From: Microdochium bolleyi
Lineage: Eukaryota; Ascomycota; Sordariomycetes; Xylariales; Microdochiaceae
Reading direction: 5' to 3'
DNA length: 64,000 bases
NCBI GenBank assembly: GCA_001566295.1
Contig: KQ964264.1
Location: 124,001 to 188,000 of the forward strand
The notes under the pieces are model-generated. The model did no database searches. It was not told the origin of the DNA and worked only from the letters and a program-made list of their open reading frames with translations. How positions within the stretch are numbered: the first letter of the stretch is position 1; each line of letters starts with the position of its first letter. A program made the position numbers and the translations under genes. Positions 53,161 through 64,000 of this stretch are shown here, in pieces.

Positions 53161-55175
53161 GCCGCGTTGCGTGGGTGGTGATGAGGTTGGGGGAGGGCGA
53201 GCTCAGTTGGCGTCCATCACTCGGGGGAGGGCGCAGCTGTTGGTGCTGCTATGGAGATGGTCGGGCGACGGCGGATCTGTTGTCGCGGCGTGTGTCTTGG
53301 GTCGCGCAGGCAGAACTCGAGGGTGAAGCTGTCGGGTCGGGTGCGACTGGGGCGGTGACGGCAGCTCGGCCAGGGGTCAGTGTCGACCGAGGAGCGAGCC
53401 GAGAGCAGGGAGTCGAGTCGGCGCGCGCGCGCACAGAGGCTGAGCAGTGGAAAGGGCTGCCGGCGGTGGTGTCGTCGCTGTTGTCGTCGGCGTCGTCGTT
53501 GTTGTGGGCGCGGTGCTGGTCGGGTTGTGCGTGTGCGGGTGATGTGGAATGGATGGAATGTGAGCGCGGAAAGGATTTGCTGGCGGAAGGAGCGAAGCGT
53601 GGAAGCGGAGCGGGCGAACAGGGCAGGCAGGCTTCAGAGCCGGAGCTTGGGCTGCTGGGGTCGGGGAAGCAGCTGGGCAGACGATGCATGGGTCTGAGTG
53701 GTGCGTGCTCGAAGCAAGGGGCGTGGCGGGGGGCCCAGGGCCGGGGTGCAGGCCACAACCGCGCTAACGACGTCAGGCATTAGTCAGTCGCGGCCAGGGG
53801 TGGCAGCCTCAGGCATCACCGACAGGACAGGACTGGAGGCAAGAGCCCGGGCGGGAGTGCTGGAGCTCCTGTTTGCACGAGAACCTGTTTGTGCCTGCCG
53901 CCTGCCTGGCTGCAGAAGACATCCTCTGGGCATCCCCTCCCAGGCTCAACAAGCGCAGCGTCCACCAAGCACGCACCGCTGGCCTCGAGGTGGCCGGCCG
54001 GGACCGGATCCACGCCTCCAACGGAATCCCTAGCTCCCCAGTAGCCGCATCCGCGCTGCGCACCAACCACACAACGCGCAGAGTCAGGCACCGCAACCTC
54101 CAACTCTGAAGTGCCTGCTCCTCTTTTCGATATCCGCGCGGGGTCTTTCGGACAGACCCCTTCAGTCACCCCGAGTCCTTGGCCTCACCCATTGCATGCT
54201 GGCCCGGCTAGAGCGACTCGTCACCGCGGCATACAGGCGTGCTCCGCCAGAGCATGCAGGGTGTGCTGGGGGCCTGCAGGTCCGAACACACGGCCTGCGG
54301 AGCGGGCATTGGCATTGGCCGCGCGAAGGGGACACCGCTTCTTTGCTGGCGGTCAGCAGGGCATTTCCCTCTTGCCGTGCACAATCTCTCTTGCCTCAGG
54401 TCAGGGACTCTGCCCCTCGCACCAGCCGCAGTGTCGGAGCCGCAGTCCAGTCTCCAGGCTCCAGGGCTGGTTGCACGCCTCGCACGTGAACAATGCCCTC
54501 GGCTCGGGACTTGCTGGACCCACCCTGCAGAGAAGGGTGGACTTGCTTCCCACAACGAGCGCGGATCCGGAGCCTCAGTCCCGGGCCCCACTCGGCGCCG
54601 CTGACCTCCAAGTCGACATTCTGCCCTGCATCAGGAGCCTCTTGACCTCCAAAGTTGACATCAAGAGCCGGAGAGTTGCATCTGTTATGGACTGCATCTG
54701 TAGATGATAAGCACTCGCTCAGTACGGGCAGCTGGGCCATGCACCCGGTGCTCCAGCATGCCTTTCGGCAGTAACAGGAATTGGACCTTGCTGGCTGAAC
54801 CACCCACATTCAAGTCTGGCGAATGCGAGTCTGAGCACGGCGGCGCAACCTTATCAGAGCATCAACTGTTGTGGACAGACAGTCCAGATGTCCGTCAACT
54901 CTTCCTCTGATTCTGAAAAAGATGCTGGAAGCACGGAGATTTTCAATTCTCAAGCCAGTTAGTTCGCCAGAATCCCTTCCTTGCATTTCACTTCAACTCA
55001 TCCATCAACACTGTCGCAACAAGCTAGCTGGATACCGGTTTTCTGTTCTTTCATCAAGCACACTGACACGGCTGCCGTCTCACACATCACAATGGCTGTC
55101 CTCAAAATCGCCCTGGCCACACTGGCTACTCGCTTCTGATACAGAGGTTCACCCATTTTGTAACGGTCTCTGCCG
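53161..55175. other. 2-kb GC-rich region upstream of Rxt3, no gene seen
   Basis: It holds the promoter and probably a long leader of the Rxt3 gene. Open frames on both strands (for example 53049-53783 plus) are GC-driven and motif-free. An ATG at 55092 begins a short signal-like frame (MAVLKIALATLAT) that hits a stop at 55137, possibly a lost first exon of the next, broken gene. Confidence 0.45.
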
Positions 55176-55629
55176 ATGCCCAGCAAGAACAGCTCCACCT
55201 CCGCACTGCTCCTCAACACCGTCACCATCTCAACCAAGGACACCACCAACAACGCCACCAACAACACCACCGCTGTCCTCCTCCACGCCACCGACCGGCC
55301 ACGCTCCGGGTGCGTCTACATCAGCCACGCGAGGCGCTTGTACGAGATCTGGACGCGCAACGCCCACCCCGACATCCACAAGGCCATCTGCGAGGCCATC
55401 TGGCCGCAAGTGTGGACGCGCTACTGCTGCGGCGGCATGCTCAGTCCCGAATGCGGCACCACCTGGGGACAACGACGCCGAGTTCTCCTGGACATTCACC
55501 TCCACCACCTGGTGCGACCCGCTCGACGTCGAGACTGGCTGGTTCAAAGGCACGGCCAACAAGTACGGCGAGATCCACTGCCACCTCGACGACGCCCACA
55601 CGGCGCCGACCGGATTGCCGCAGGCGTGA
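55176..55629 (+). pseudogene. Frameshifted small hypothetical gene
   Basis: Two frames join into one protein-like sequence. ATG 55176 (MPSKNSSTSALLLNTV) leads to GCVYISHARRLYEIWTRNAH and RYCCGGMLSPECGTTW. Dropping one G of the GGGG at 55465-55468 continues into the next frame: DNDAEFSWTFTSTTWCDPLD, then TGWFKGTANKYGEIHC, ending at TGA 55627-55629. Both halves have coding-like codons and shared cysteine/tryptophan richness. The frame change may be a true inactivating insertion or a homopolymer sequencing error. No family is recognised. A signal-peptide-like fragment at 55092-55136 may be a remnant of its N terminus. Confidence 0.5.
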
Positions 55630-57594
55630 AGCAGGAGGTTGGACTTAAGGTGGCGCGGATCATGATGGCGGCAGGGATTTAGAGTTTATGAATTGGTTGG
55701 GTTTGGTAAAGTAGCATTCCTGTGTACTCGTGATATCGACCTTCTCCTCGGTGAAAGACACCATTTTGGAGTTCTGTCCTGGTTGTCGGGATAATTGCTG
55801 CCCACCCCTCCGCCTACGAAGTGCCCAATTCTGCATCACCGCCTGATTTTGGCCACTACTCGTAACACCGTTTGTAGTTGCTCAGTTCGCACCATTAGTG
55901 GAAGAATCGAAAATTACGCAGACGCGTCCACAAGATTTCAGCAACCCACATCATGACTGTCGTGTGAAAGAGAAAAAGAAACAATCATTGCACTATTTAA
56001 CAATTTCTTCACACAAGGCACAGCCTGCCATGCATTCCGGTCATCAATAGTCATTTACCCGACCAGGGTGCAGCAGATGACCTGAAAAGAATGCGAGCTC
56101 TGCCCACTTTCTTCTCTCATCTCATTTGCAGCAAAGACCTCAGTGGGGATAGTCTTTTGGTTGGTAATCTCTTCACATTGTGACCAAATGAAAGACTGAG
56201 TTGAACCAACAGGTTGAAACAGCACTCGATGGCAGTTGAAGATATACAAAGAAGACAAAAAAAAAAAGACGCCCAATCCAATACACGGAGTTCGCAAGGC
56301 CGATAAAGTAAGCGTACGCTAGTAATGCACTGTAGAATTGCAGACGAGCCCAAAAAGAAAGAGCCCTCTTTTCCGAATTTCCATTTGCAGTTGCCAGTTT
56401 GATTTCTCCGCATGTGGTTGGCTGCATCTCTGTGCATGGCCCTTCAAGCTGACAAAGAAAAGATTACGACGGTCCAAGGCCAATTCACCCGGCTAGCTTC
56501 TTTCCCAATCAAAGGTTCAAAGGTTCAGAGGTAGACGGCCGGTATGGCTGAGCGGGTGGATGCCGCCAGGCCAGCGTAATCTAATTCTGGTCCGGCAAGA
56601 CTCGTGGATGAGGTCGGAAAAGTGACCAATAAAGACTCTCGTGACCCGCTTGTGTTGATCCTGGGAATTCCCAAGTTCCAAACAGGTGTGGCACAAGGGT
56701 GAGGTGCCATATGAGGAGACAATGATCCGTTGCTGCTTCGCACGGCACCAGGTGGTCAGGGAATGGCGGCGTCATCCTGCTGCTGGATACTTTCCTTTCG
56801 GACATGGATGTTGTCTTTTTCTAATAGTTCTTTGGGTTTCGTGTTGTTGTTCTGGCACAAGCGCGCAGACTAGTCCATTGTGGTCACTTGAATATCATCT
56901 GGAATTCACAAGACAACTACAGCCGAAAACCTCCTAGGAAGCATTCCATCTCAACGGCGCCACCGCTTGCATGTTTTGACTGGGAGCTATCCAGATTCCC
57001 ATTGACAAGTTGATGGGAGCAAACCCCTGGTAGATGGTCATTGAATTGAGTTGGGCTTTCTAGGCACGCTGACCAGCAACTGAAATCTGTGGACGTTGCC
57101 CTCGGAATCAACAAGACCACTGCAGGGCTGATCGCCAGCAAAATAACGGCATGAAAGGAAAGCCCATTGTATGTAACCTGGCGCTGCCGAAGCCCGCATT
57201 GATGGCAGTAATGCACACGGCGAGCAGAATGCAAACACAACGCACACGATATCCCATTGAGCGAGACAAAGCCAGCCTTGACCAAAGACCACAATCGCAG
57301 CGAAACCGCGCGGGCAAACAAAACCCAATCCAGCACAACACCGGGAAGCCCGAACAGCGAAAAGAGGAATCGCTCGACTACCAAAGAACCACAACAGCGA
57401 CAAGCGACCACCACACACTCTGCGTGCAGGGTGAGCAGACGCGGACAAGCACATCCGCACCAAACCCACAAGAGACCTGCCCCAATATAAGAACGACGGC
57501 TCGCAACAGGACACGCGTAGCCCATCCGTGACCGCAAAGTCTCCTCAACCACCAGAGAAAGTCCGTTTTCCCCAGCAAGACGAGAAACCTGCCC
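55630..57594. other. 2-kb region before the coiled-coil gene, no protein gene seen
   Basis: It contains the tRNA-Leu-like fragment described separately. From about 57140 the plus strand is A/C-rich and probably the leader of the coiled-coil gene; minus-strand frames there (56917-57609) are its mirror image and lack motifs. Confidence 0.45.
56538..56610 (+). pseudogene. Truncated tRNA-Leu-like fragment
   Basis: GCCGGTATGGCTGAGCGGG matches a tRNA 5' end with a good A box (TGGCTGAGCGGG). Downstream, ATTCTGGTCCGGCAAG resembles the 3' anticodon-stem strand and long variable arm of class II tRNA-Leu, followed by CGTGG as in the T stem. The B box (GGTTCGA-type) and 3' acceptor strand are missing, and the anticodon loop is too long and lacks the conserved U33. 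It is therefore read as a decayed fragment rather than a working tRNA gene. Confidence 0.35.
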
Positions 57595-60500
57595 ATGGTC
57601 GACAAGCACAACCCGAGCGCCCCTCCCGTGTGGCCATCGTCCAGCAGCACCTCCAACGCCTCAGCCGTCGCAGCGGCTTACCAGCAATACTACAACAGCC
57701 GCGCCGTTCCCCAGCCGACTCGGGAATTTGACCGCATCTGGAAAAAGAATCTGCGAGCACAAGCACGAGAGCAGCAACAGCAACAACGACAACAACAGCA
57801 ACGACAAAAAGATTCACAACCACGACAACCCACCCACCGATCCACACGAGCAGAACAGCGATCGCGGCGGCAGCAGAAGAAACCCGCCAAAAACACCAGC
57901 ATCTTCGCCAAAGACCATCCTCTACCCCCGCTTCAGACACCAGAAGAGCCACCGCAGAATCGGGGCCAGCCCCGAGCAGGGAGCAACAATAACAACAGAA
58001 AGATGAATCCCATGATCCCGAGGAACCGCCGCAAGGAGGCGCTGGAGAAGAAGAAGAGAGAGGAAGGCGAGAGAGCCTTCAACGAGCGGCAGGCGGCGTG
58101 GCGGAGCCAGGCTCAGCAACAGGCCCAGGGAGAAACCCAGGAGCAGGAGGAGCCACAGCAGGAGGAGAAGTCAGAGCAGCAGCAGCCAGAGCCTGAACGG
58201 CAGCCGGAGCCTGAGCAGCAGCCGGAGCCTGAACAGCAGCAGCAACAACAGCAGCAAGAAGGGCATCCGCGGCCGATCGCGCGGCTGCGCCCGCGGCGGC
58301 TGGTGCAACAGACACAGCGGCAGAACCTCCCACAGCAGCTCGTCGTCCAGAACTGGCCTGGCCAGCAGCAGCAGCAGCAGCAGCAGAGCTCTGCGTCTGG
58401 CTCCCAGATGTTCCCTTCCATCCCCAGCAGCCCCTTTGTACGAGATGCCACTCAGCCACCTGAGCCGGAGACCGACGAGTCGGACGAGGATGAAGATGAA
58501 CCGCCACAGAAGAGAGGCAGGCAGGGCGGCAGAGACACTGCCACGACCGCCACGCACGGCTCTCAGACATACAATGGCATCAATGACAACCAGCAACAGC
58601 AGGACCAGCAGCGGCAGCGGCAGCAGCAGTGGGCACCGCCTGCGGGACAAGGTCTGTATTTCGTTCCAGGACAGCCGCAGCCGCAGCAACAGCCAAGTCT
58701 TCCGGCTCTGAGACCCCGAGGTAGAGCCGCCGGGGTGTTCCGTAGCAGAGAAACCAAGTATCATACAAGACAACAGCAGCGGCAGCAGTGGCAGCAGCAG
58801 CAGCAACAACAAGAAAAGGAGGAAGAGGAGGGGGAGGAGGAGGAAGACGAGTTAGTGACCTCTCCGCAGCAGCCCATGGCCTCGTCTCAGCAACCGTCGC
58901 TCGCACCGGAACAGGCACCGCCCGGCGGGTGGCTCCCCATGCCGGAGAGACCGATCGAAGAGCCGCTGGCCCAGCCGGAGCAGGCTACACCCCGGGCCGC
59001 GAGCGGGCTCGCGTGGCCCAGCGCCCCGACTCCGGCCACGGAGACTCCTGCTGACCGGGTCGCCGCTGTCATCGCGGATGCTACAGCTACTGCGGCCGCG
59101 GCACCCCGTGTCTCCCCCTTTGCTCCAGCTGGGTCGTCGCCCTTCACGTTCGCGATGCCGGAGGACAATGGGTATGACCCGGAGATGCTCATAACGCGCG
59201 GTATCCTGTCCGGAGAGTCATGGCCACCCCAGCAACAGCCGCAGACTCAGGTCCAACAGCCCCAGCAAATGCAGTTCGGGCAGCCGCAGGCGGGACATCA
59301 GCCCCCGGCGTCGTCGCGCGTCCAGCAAGATGGCAACATCATGAACATGCACTCGGCAGGAGTAGCCACAGGTCCAGCTACTCCCATCCCTTCCATCGAA
59401 TCCGCCGCCACCACGCTGACCCCAATGGGGCAGTACCAGAACGATCTGATCCAGCAGATCCTAAACACCAACTTCGAGAGCGAGCTGCAGGCGGCGGCGG
59501 CACTTCAGCAGCAGGACGAGGCACACCAGCAAGCACGGCATGACCCGGCGCGGCAGCGATGGGAGGAAGCGCAGCAGCAACAGGAAGCGCGGCTCCAAGA
59601 ACAAGCGCGGATGCAGGAGGCAGCACGGCTACAGGAAGAGGCTCGTCTACAGGAAGAGGCTCGTCTACAGGAAGAGGCTCGTCTGCAGGAAGAAGCGAGG
59701 CTGCAGGAACAGCAACGAGCACAGTTTGAAGCAGAGCAACAAGCACAGGCTGCACGACAACAGGCGCAGCAGCAACAAGCCCAGGAGCAGCTGGAATGGG
59801 ACCAAATGCAGCAAGCATGGGAGCAGCAACAGCAGCAGCAACTCGCACAGCAACAAGCACAGCCTGAGCAATGGGGTCTCGAACGCCCATTTCGTGAGGA
59901 AATGTCCCTGAGCCCGGAACCAAATCCGGTGCCTCAGCCGTCAGATCTCCAGCGACTGCAACAGGTGAATTATGAATTAGTCAGTGGCCAACAACCCCCG
60001 AGACGATGAACCTGAGGAGGAGAGGAGACAAAGATGACACGCTGACATGCCATGGCGAGCAGATCGCGCAAGTGAACCAGCAGGTCGCGGAGCTGGACCG
60101 TCGAGAAGAAATACTCACGGCTCTTGCCTCCCGGATGACAAGTCAAGAATCATACTTGAGATCTCAGCAAGGGCACATCGAGGAACAAGCTACGCGCATC
60201 ACGAACCTCGAGGAGATGCTCGGCAGGATCGACACCAGGCGCCAGTATGCAGAGTACCACGCCAACGACCTGCTCGAGCTGCTGCGGGATGCCCGGCGGC
60301 AGGTCAACGAGCAGGAGGCGCAGATCCAGCAGCTCCAGAGCGCGCAACCGCCGCCGCCGCCGCAGCAGCAGCAGAGCACGGAGCAGGGTACCGCAGGCCT
60401 CAGAGCGCAGCTGCAGCAGACCCAGCAGAGCCTCCGCGAGCGGGAAGCGCAGATCGGGCGCCAGCAGGCGGACATTGCCGCGCAGGCCCGCCAGATCGCG

Positions 60501-61787
60501 GACCTCACCGAGTGCAACACAGGGCTCAACGACGCGCACGAGACGGCGAGGCGCGACGTCAGGGATATCCGGGCTGAGCTGCACCATGCCCGACGCGACG
60601 TCGACAAGCGGGACACGCAGCTCGCGCAGCTCAACGCGGACCTGAGAGCTGCTGAGCACGCCGGGGGGGATGTCGATGCCGGGCCCGCGAGCCAGCAGGG
60701 CGCGCGGATAGCGCAACAGCCCATCGCCAACAACACGAGCCGGAGCGACTCGCCGCAGGCCTGCGAGGACAACCGCACCGACCAGCGCGCAGAGATCGCG
60801 CAGAAGGACAAGGAGATCGCCGAGCTCAGAAAGCGGCTGCAGGCCTGCGAGAAGAAGGGAGCGGCCAAGGGAGCTGCCGATGACGTCCCGTGCCGCGTCC
60901 CGGAGCACGCGCAGCAGGCCGAGCGCATCAAGCAGCTTGCCAAAGACCTGCGAGACAGTCAGCAGGGCATGGAGATGCAGAAGACAACAATCACATGGCA
61001 GGCTAAGCGCATAGCACAGCTCAATGGCCCTGGCGGACGTCCCATTCTCCCCTGTAACGTCCCAGAACACGGGGAGCTCGCCGAGCAAGTCAAAGCCCTG
61101 ACAGCTCGCAACAGTGAGCTGAAGGCCAGCAACGCGCAGAAGCAAGAGGTCCTCGCGGCTTGGAGCAGGCAGTCGCAGCACTACGAAGACGCCGCCCGGG
61201 ACGATGAGGCAAAGGACCGTGAGCTCCGCCGGCGAGCCGAGCGCCTCATGAAGCTGGACAAGCAGGTCGACGGGCAGAAGAAGGAGCTCGAAAAGGTCGA
61301 GGAGGAGCGGCGGGACGCCGAAAACAAGCAAAAAGAACACCAGTGGAAGCTGTTAAAGATTATACAGACTCTTCGTGAGCGCGGAGAGGCGCTGAGAGCG
61401 GCCAAGGACACCATCGCGACGCAGGCTAGGCAGCTGCAGCAGAACCCCCCGCCTGTGATGGCCAATGGCCAGACGCAGGTCACCTCCCGGAGCCGCGAGG
61501 TACCGAGGCTACGGAAGAAGATTGAAGAGCAGCAAGAGGAGATCGAAGAGCAGCAGGAGAAGATCAAACGGATGCAGAGGCCTCAGGCAAGGTCGCTGGC
61601 GGGTGCTGCTGGCAAGCGCAAGCGGGTGGCCGAGACTGACGACGACGGCGGCGGCCAGGGACCGGACAACGCGGTCAAGAGGACCCGGACGAGCTCCAAG
61701 GACCGGAAGATTGAGATGCTGGAGGAGACCATCGCCGAGCTGGTGGCGAGACTGACCAAGGGCGGCTCGGCTGACCAGGAGGAGTAG
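57595..61787 (+). CDS. Large Gln-rich and coiled-coil protein (1,364 aa), two exons
   Basis: Exons 57595-59964 and 60063-61787 join over a 98-nt intron (donor GTGAAT, GCTGAC branch site, acceptor GAGCAG) exactly in phase 0, fusing RLQQ to IAQVNQQVAELDRREEIL. Unspliced sequence would give two frames meeting at an ATGA overlap (60006-60009). Residues 1-790 are Gln/Pro/Ala-rich and largely disordered, with acidic patches and a six-residue LQEEAR repeat. Residues about 791-1280 are heptad-rich coiled coil (EVPRLRKKIEEQQEEIEEQQ) containing two short DVPCRVPEHAQQ-like conserved blocks. A basic patch AAGKRKRVAE may be a nuclear signal. No named family is recognised; a scaffold or tether role is only a guess. 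Confidence 0.8.
57769..57810. repeat. CAG/CAA trinucleotide repeat (poly-Gln)
   Basis: CAG, CAA and CGA units encode a run of Gln and Arg near the N terminus of the coiled-coil gene. Further CAG/CAA tracts occur at about 58230-58260, 58360-58388 and 58770-58812. Confidence 0.75.
59593..59718. repeat. 18-bp tandem repeat encoding LQEEAR units
   Basis: Seven 18-bp units; the central three (from 59629, starting CTACAGGAAGAGGCTCGT) are identical, the outer ones diverged. It is in frame with the Gln-rich/coiled-coil gene, so copy changes keep the frame and lengthen a charged helix. Confidence 0.85.
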
Positions 61788-62251
61788 GGGCTGCAGGAAG
61801 AGTGATGTGGCGCGAGACGGAAACTGTGACATCTATTGTGGTCTGGCTTCATGCTTGTGTGTTTCTCATTGGACAATTAGAAGTAGGAGCGTATTGTGCA
61901 GCTTTTGTCAAATGATCCTTTGAACCTTTTCAACCTCTGCCACCTCGGCCATCTCTGCCATCTCTAGATTGTAGTGCCCGTTCGTTGGAGCATTGAGACC
62001 ACCATAGACCCTGCAGGGATACTCCATCGTACAATCCCAGAACAAAGATACATTACTGCACCCCTGAAACCTTGCACCTGGTCCGAAGCAGGCCGACAGC
62101 TTCATCACATACTGTCCGCCCTCCCATTCTCCCCAGCACACTTCGTTCTCATCCAGAATGTCTTCACGTCAGGCTCCCTCATTGTAATGTGTTCTATTGA
62201 AATGGTGTATATTCTTGAAAGCATGCCTCTAATCAACCCTGTTATTCATGA
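61788..62251. other. Intergenic region between convergent genes
   Basis: It lies between the 3' ends of the coiled-coil gene and the membrane-protein gene. A short run of three 9-bp CTCTGCCA-like units lies near 61936-61962. No gene was seen. Confidence 0.5.
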
Positions 62252-63941
62252 TCACGTCCGCTTGCCCCCCGGCATTATCGGCAGCACCGGCCCAGAGTCA
62301 TCGCTCTGCTCCGGTGACGAGCCGTAGTACTCCTCCCCCAGCACGGGTTGCGTGCTGACCACTCCCTTCTGGCCCGTCGGCGTCGGCCACTGCTTCCTTG
62401 TAGCCTGCTGTTGCTGGCCCTGACCCTGCCCCTGCTGTGGCTGCCGCCGCTGGTGGTCCCGGAACTGCCGGTCCATGACGCGCCGGTCCTCCTCCTCCCG
62501 TACTTCCGGCATCGCGGACGAGCCAGTAGTTCCACCACCCGACTTTGTCCTCGCGGGGCTCGGGCGTGTGATTGACTGGAAGTGCGCGATCCGCGCCATC
62601 GGCGCGTCACTCGGTATCGGAAGGGGCTTGTTCAGGTTCCCGTATGCGCTGCCGCTGCTGTTGCTCCGTGACCGCGACATGTCATTATTGATGTTGTTGT
62701 TGGTGTTGCTGGACTTCGGCGTGCTCCCGGGCACCGCTGCGCCGATCATGATCTCACTGGTCGAGTCGTTGTCCATGCTGTCCCTGTCGCTTTCGAGGAG
62801 CAGGTCGTCCGCGCTCTTGAACGACTTCTTGCGGCCGTGCTGCTGGTTCTGCTGTTGCCTGGCTGAAGGTGCCAGGTTTTCGAGCGCGACCGCATCTCCG
62901 TTCCCGGATTGGGTGTACGTCACCGTGACCGAGGAGGAACGCACGATCCGGCCTTTGCCTCCACTGCCCGGCGAGGTCATCCCGTCGTCGCCGTCGAACA
63001 TTGTGCCGTTGTGGTTATACTCGATATCGTCCCCCGCCGCCTCCTTGCGTGCGCGGCGATCCCTCCAGCACTGCGGTATAAGCAGTTCGCGCATCTTGGC
63101 GCGGCACCCGGCCGTCGTGCCAAACACGATGAAGAGGAAGATGCCCGCGGTGGTGCCCGGGAGAAACAGGAAGAAGGTCGTATTGGCGCGGCCGATGCTC
63201 GTGTCGGGGGCGGTGAGTTTGCTATCGTTCTCGAGATTCGCGATGGATTGCAGCTGGAAGAGGATGTTCGTGACTTCGAAAATGCTATTGTGTCAAAGTT
63301 AGCGCACTGGCATACAGGCTTGGGCAAAACACGGAATGATTTTGCAGTTTCTGCCGGGCTCGGGAATAGGTGGGCACGATGAAACCTACGCCAGGATGAA
63401 GAACGACACGAAGAAGCGCACCAACAGCCAGCGGTCGTGGAACCCGGGCCTGCGCGACGACTTGGACTTCTTGCTGGGGACGCCCGCGCTGCTGCCATAC
63501 TGCGTCGATGAGAACTCGGTTTGCCCAGCCACCGAGGACGTGGTCCCGCCGCCATTGGTTGACGAGCTCGGCGGCGCCCAGTGGGTGAAGCCCTTCTTCG
63601 TCCTGATGTAGCGCACAGAGATGAGGATCATGAGCACGCTTCCTATCGCGAGACTGATCATCACTACGCAGAGGGAAAGCGGAAATCGTTGTTAGCTCCT
63701 CGTCCGCAAGAAGGGCGGTATAGCGAACTCAGTGGTGGAAGAAAGGTACGTACAAGGCAGGTCCGCGAGCAGAATAAAGGCGAAGAAGTTGTCGTGCAGC
63801 GCTGGCGAGCGTAGCGTCAAGATGGTGATGGCCGGGAACACGAAGGAGATGGCTTTCCCCGCAATGTTGACCTTGGCCAGCCAGCGCCGGGCGCTTGGCT
63901 TGTTGCTCAGGCCGTAGACAGACTGCGCCAGTTCACAAGCC
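62252..63941 (-). CDS. Multi-pass membrane protein, 3' exons only (5' end beyond the window)
   Basis: Three exons are visible: 63754-63941, 63390-63663 and 62252-63284. Introns are 63664-63753 (GTACGT, GCTAAC branch, CGTAG) and 63285-63389 (GTAGGT, GCTAAC branch, AATAG). A further acceptor at 63942 with a CACTGAC branch shows the gene continues off the right edge. Hydrophobic segments are IAGKAISFVFPAITILTL, FAFILLADLPLMISLAIGSV, LLVRFFVSFFILAIFEVTNI and FFLFLPGTTAGIFLFIVFGT. A long cytoplasmic Ser/Gln-rich tail ends in PIMPGGKRT. The run of segments and the charged turn after the last one recall the C-terminal half of a fungal seven-helix receptor-like protein, but the family is not certain. 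Confidence 0.75.
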
Positions 63942-64000
63942 CTGTTCCGTTGTCACTTTCGTCAGTGCTAGATCTCCCAGCGAGTGACAGTTTGAGGGCC
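63942..64000 (-). other. Intron of the right-edge membrane-protein gene
   Basis: Read on minus, this stretch has a CACTGAC branch-like site and ends in GGAACAG directly before the exon starting at 63941. Its donor lies outside the window. Confidence 0.5.

Noticed and set aside
56917..57609. Minus-strand frames of 158-230 codons before the coiled-coil gene
   Set aside because: Cys/Leu/Val-rich mirror of an A/C-rich leader; no motif.
1..64000. CRISPR arrays, bacterial operons or a secondary-metabolite core gene
   Set aside because: Repeats are micro/minisatellites, genes carry spliceosomal introns, and no polyketide synthase, NRPS or terpene cyclase motif was found.

Overview
The window looks like nuclear DNA of a filamentous ascomycete (Pezizomycotina, probably Sordariomycetes). 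The signs are GC-rich coding sequence, short GT..AG introns of 47-105 nt with CTGAC/CTAAC-type branch sites, a HET-domain protein, an NmrA-like protein, an mpaB-type (DUF2236) oxygenase, a yeast-type amino-acid permease, and the fungal Rpd3L subunit Rxt3. No species can be named from the sequence alone.

Layout. The left part (0-20 kb) is accessory in character. It has the 3' end of a gene cut by the edge, two F-box/ankyrin genes (0.9-2.6 and 4.0-5.9 kb), a HET-domain gene (6.1-8.9 kb, minus), an amino-acid permease (10.5-12.3 kb, minus), a 4.4-kb stretch without a supported gene, a frame-broken third F-box/ankyrin gene (16.7-18.5 kb), and a small secreted six-cysteine protein gene (19.7-20.1 kb). 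Ten units of a 13-bp minisatellite end 56 bp before that last gene's TATA box. The middle (20.8-28.6 kb) holds a four-pass membrane protein with a large ectodomain, an mpaB/DUF2236 oxygenase and an NmrA-like NAD(P)-binding protein.

From 29 to 41.3 kb lie five diverged F-box paralogs (+ + - - -) with the same layout: an N-terminal F-box, then a conserved block, then an 'LxPNxxxL' block. With the three F-box/ankyrin loci this makes eight F-box loci in about 41 kb, the most striking feature of the window. Small unrecognised genes lie inside and just beyond the array.

The right part (44-64 kb) is more housekeeping: a Cys-rich S/T-rich protein, a GNAT acetyltransferase, the mitochondrial SDH assembly factor SDHAF4/Sdh8, Rxt3 (1,178 aa), a very large Gln-rich/coiled-coil protein that is one gene across a 98-nt intron, and the 3' exons of a multi-pass membrane protein cut by the right edge. 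Between them is a frameshifted small gene and a tRNA-Leu-like fragment.

Functional links. F-box proteins are substrate adaptors of SCF ubiquitin ligases, and HET proteins act in non-self recognition and cell death. Their co-location with a secreted Cys-rich protein suggests a rapidly evolving recognition or turnover region, but no pathway is demonstrated. No clear previously undescribed system was found. Gene models rest on reading frames, splice signals and motif recognition; no database search or expression data were available.
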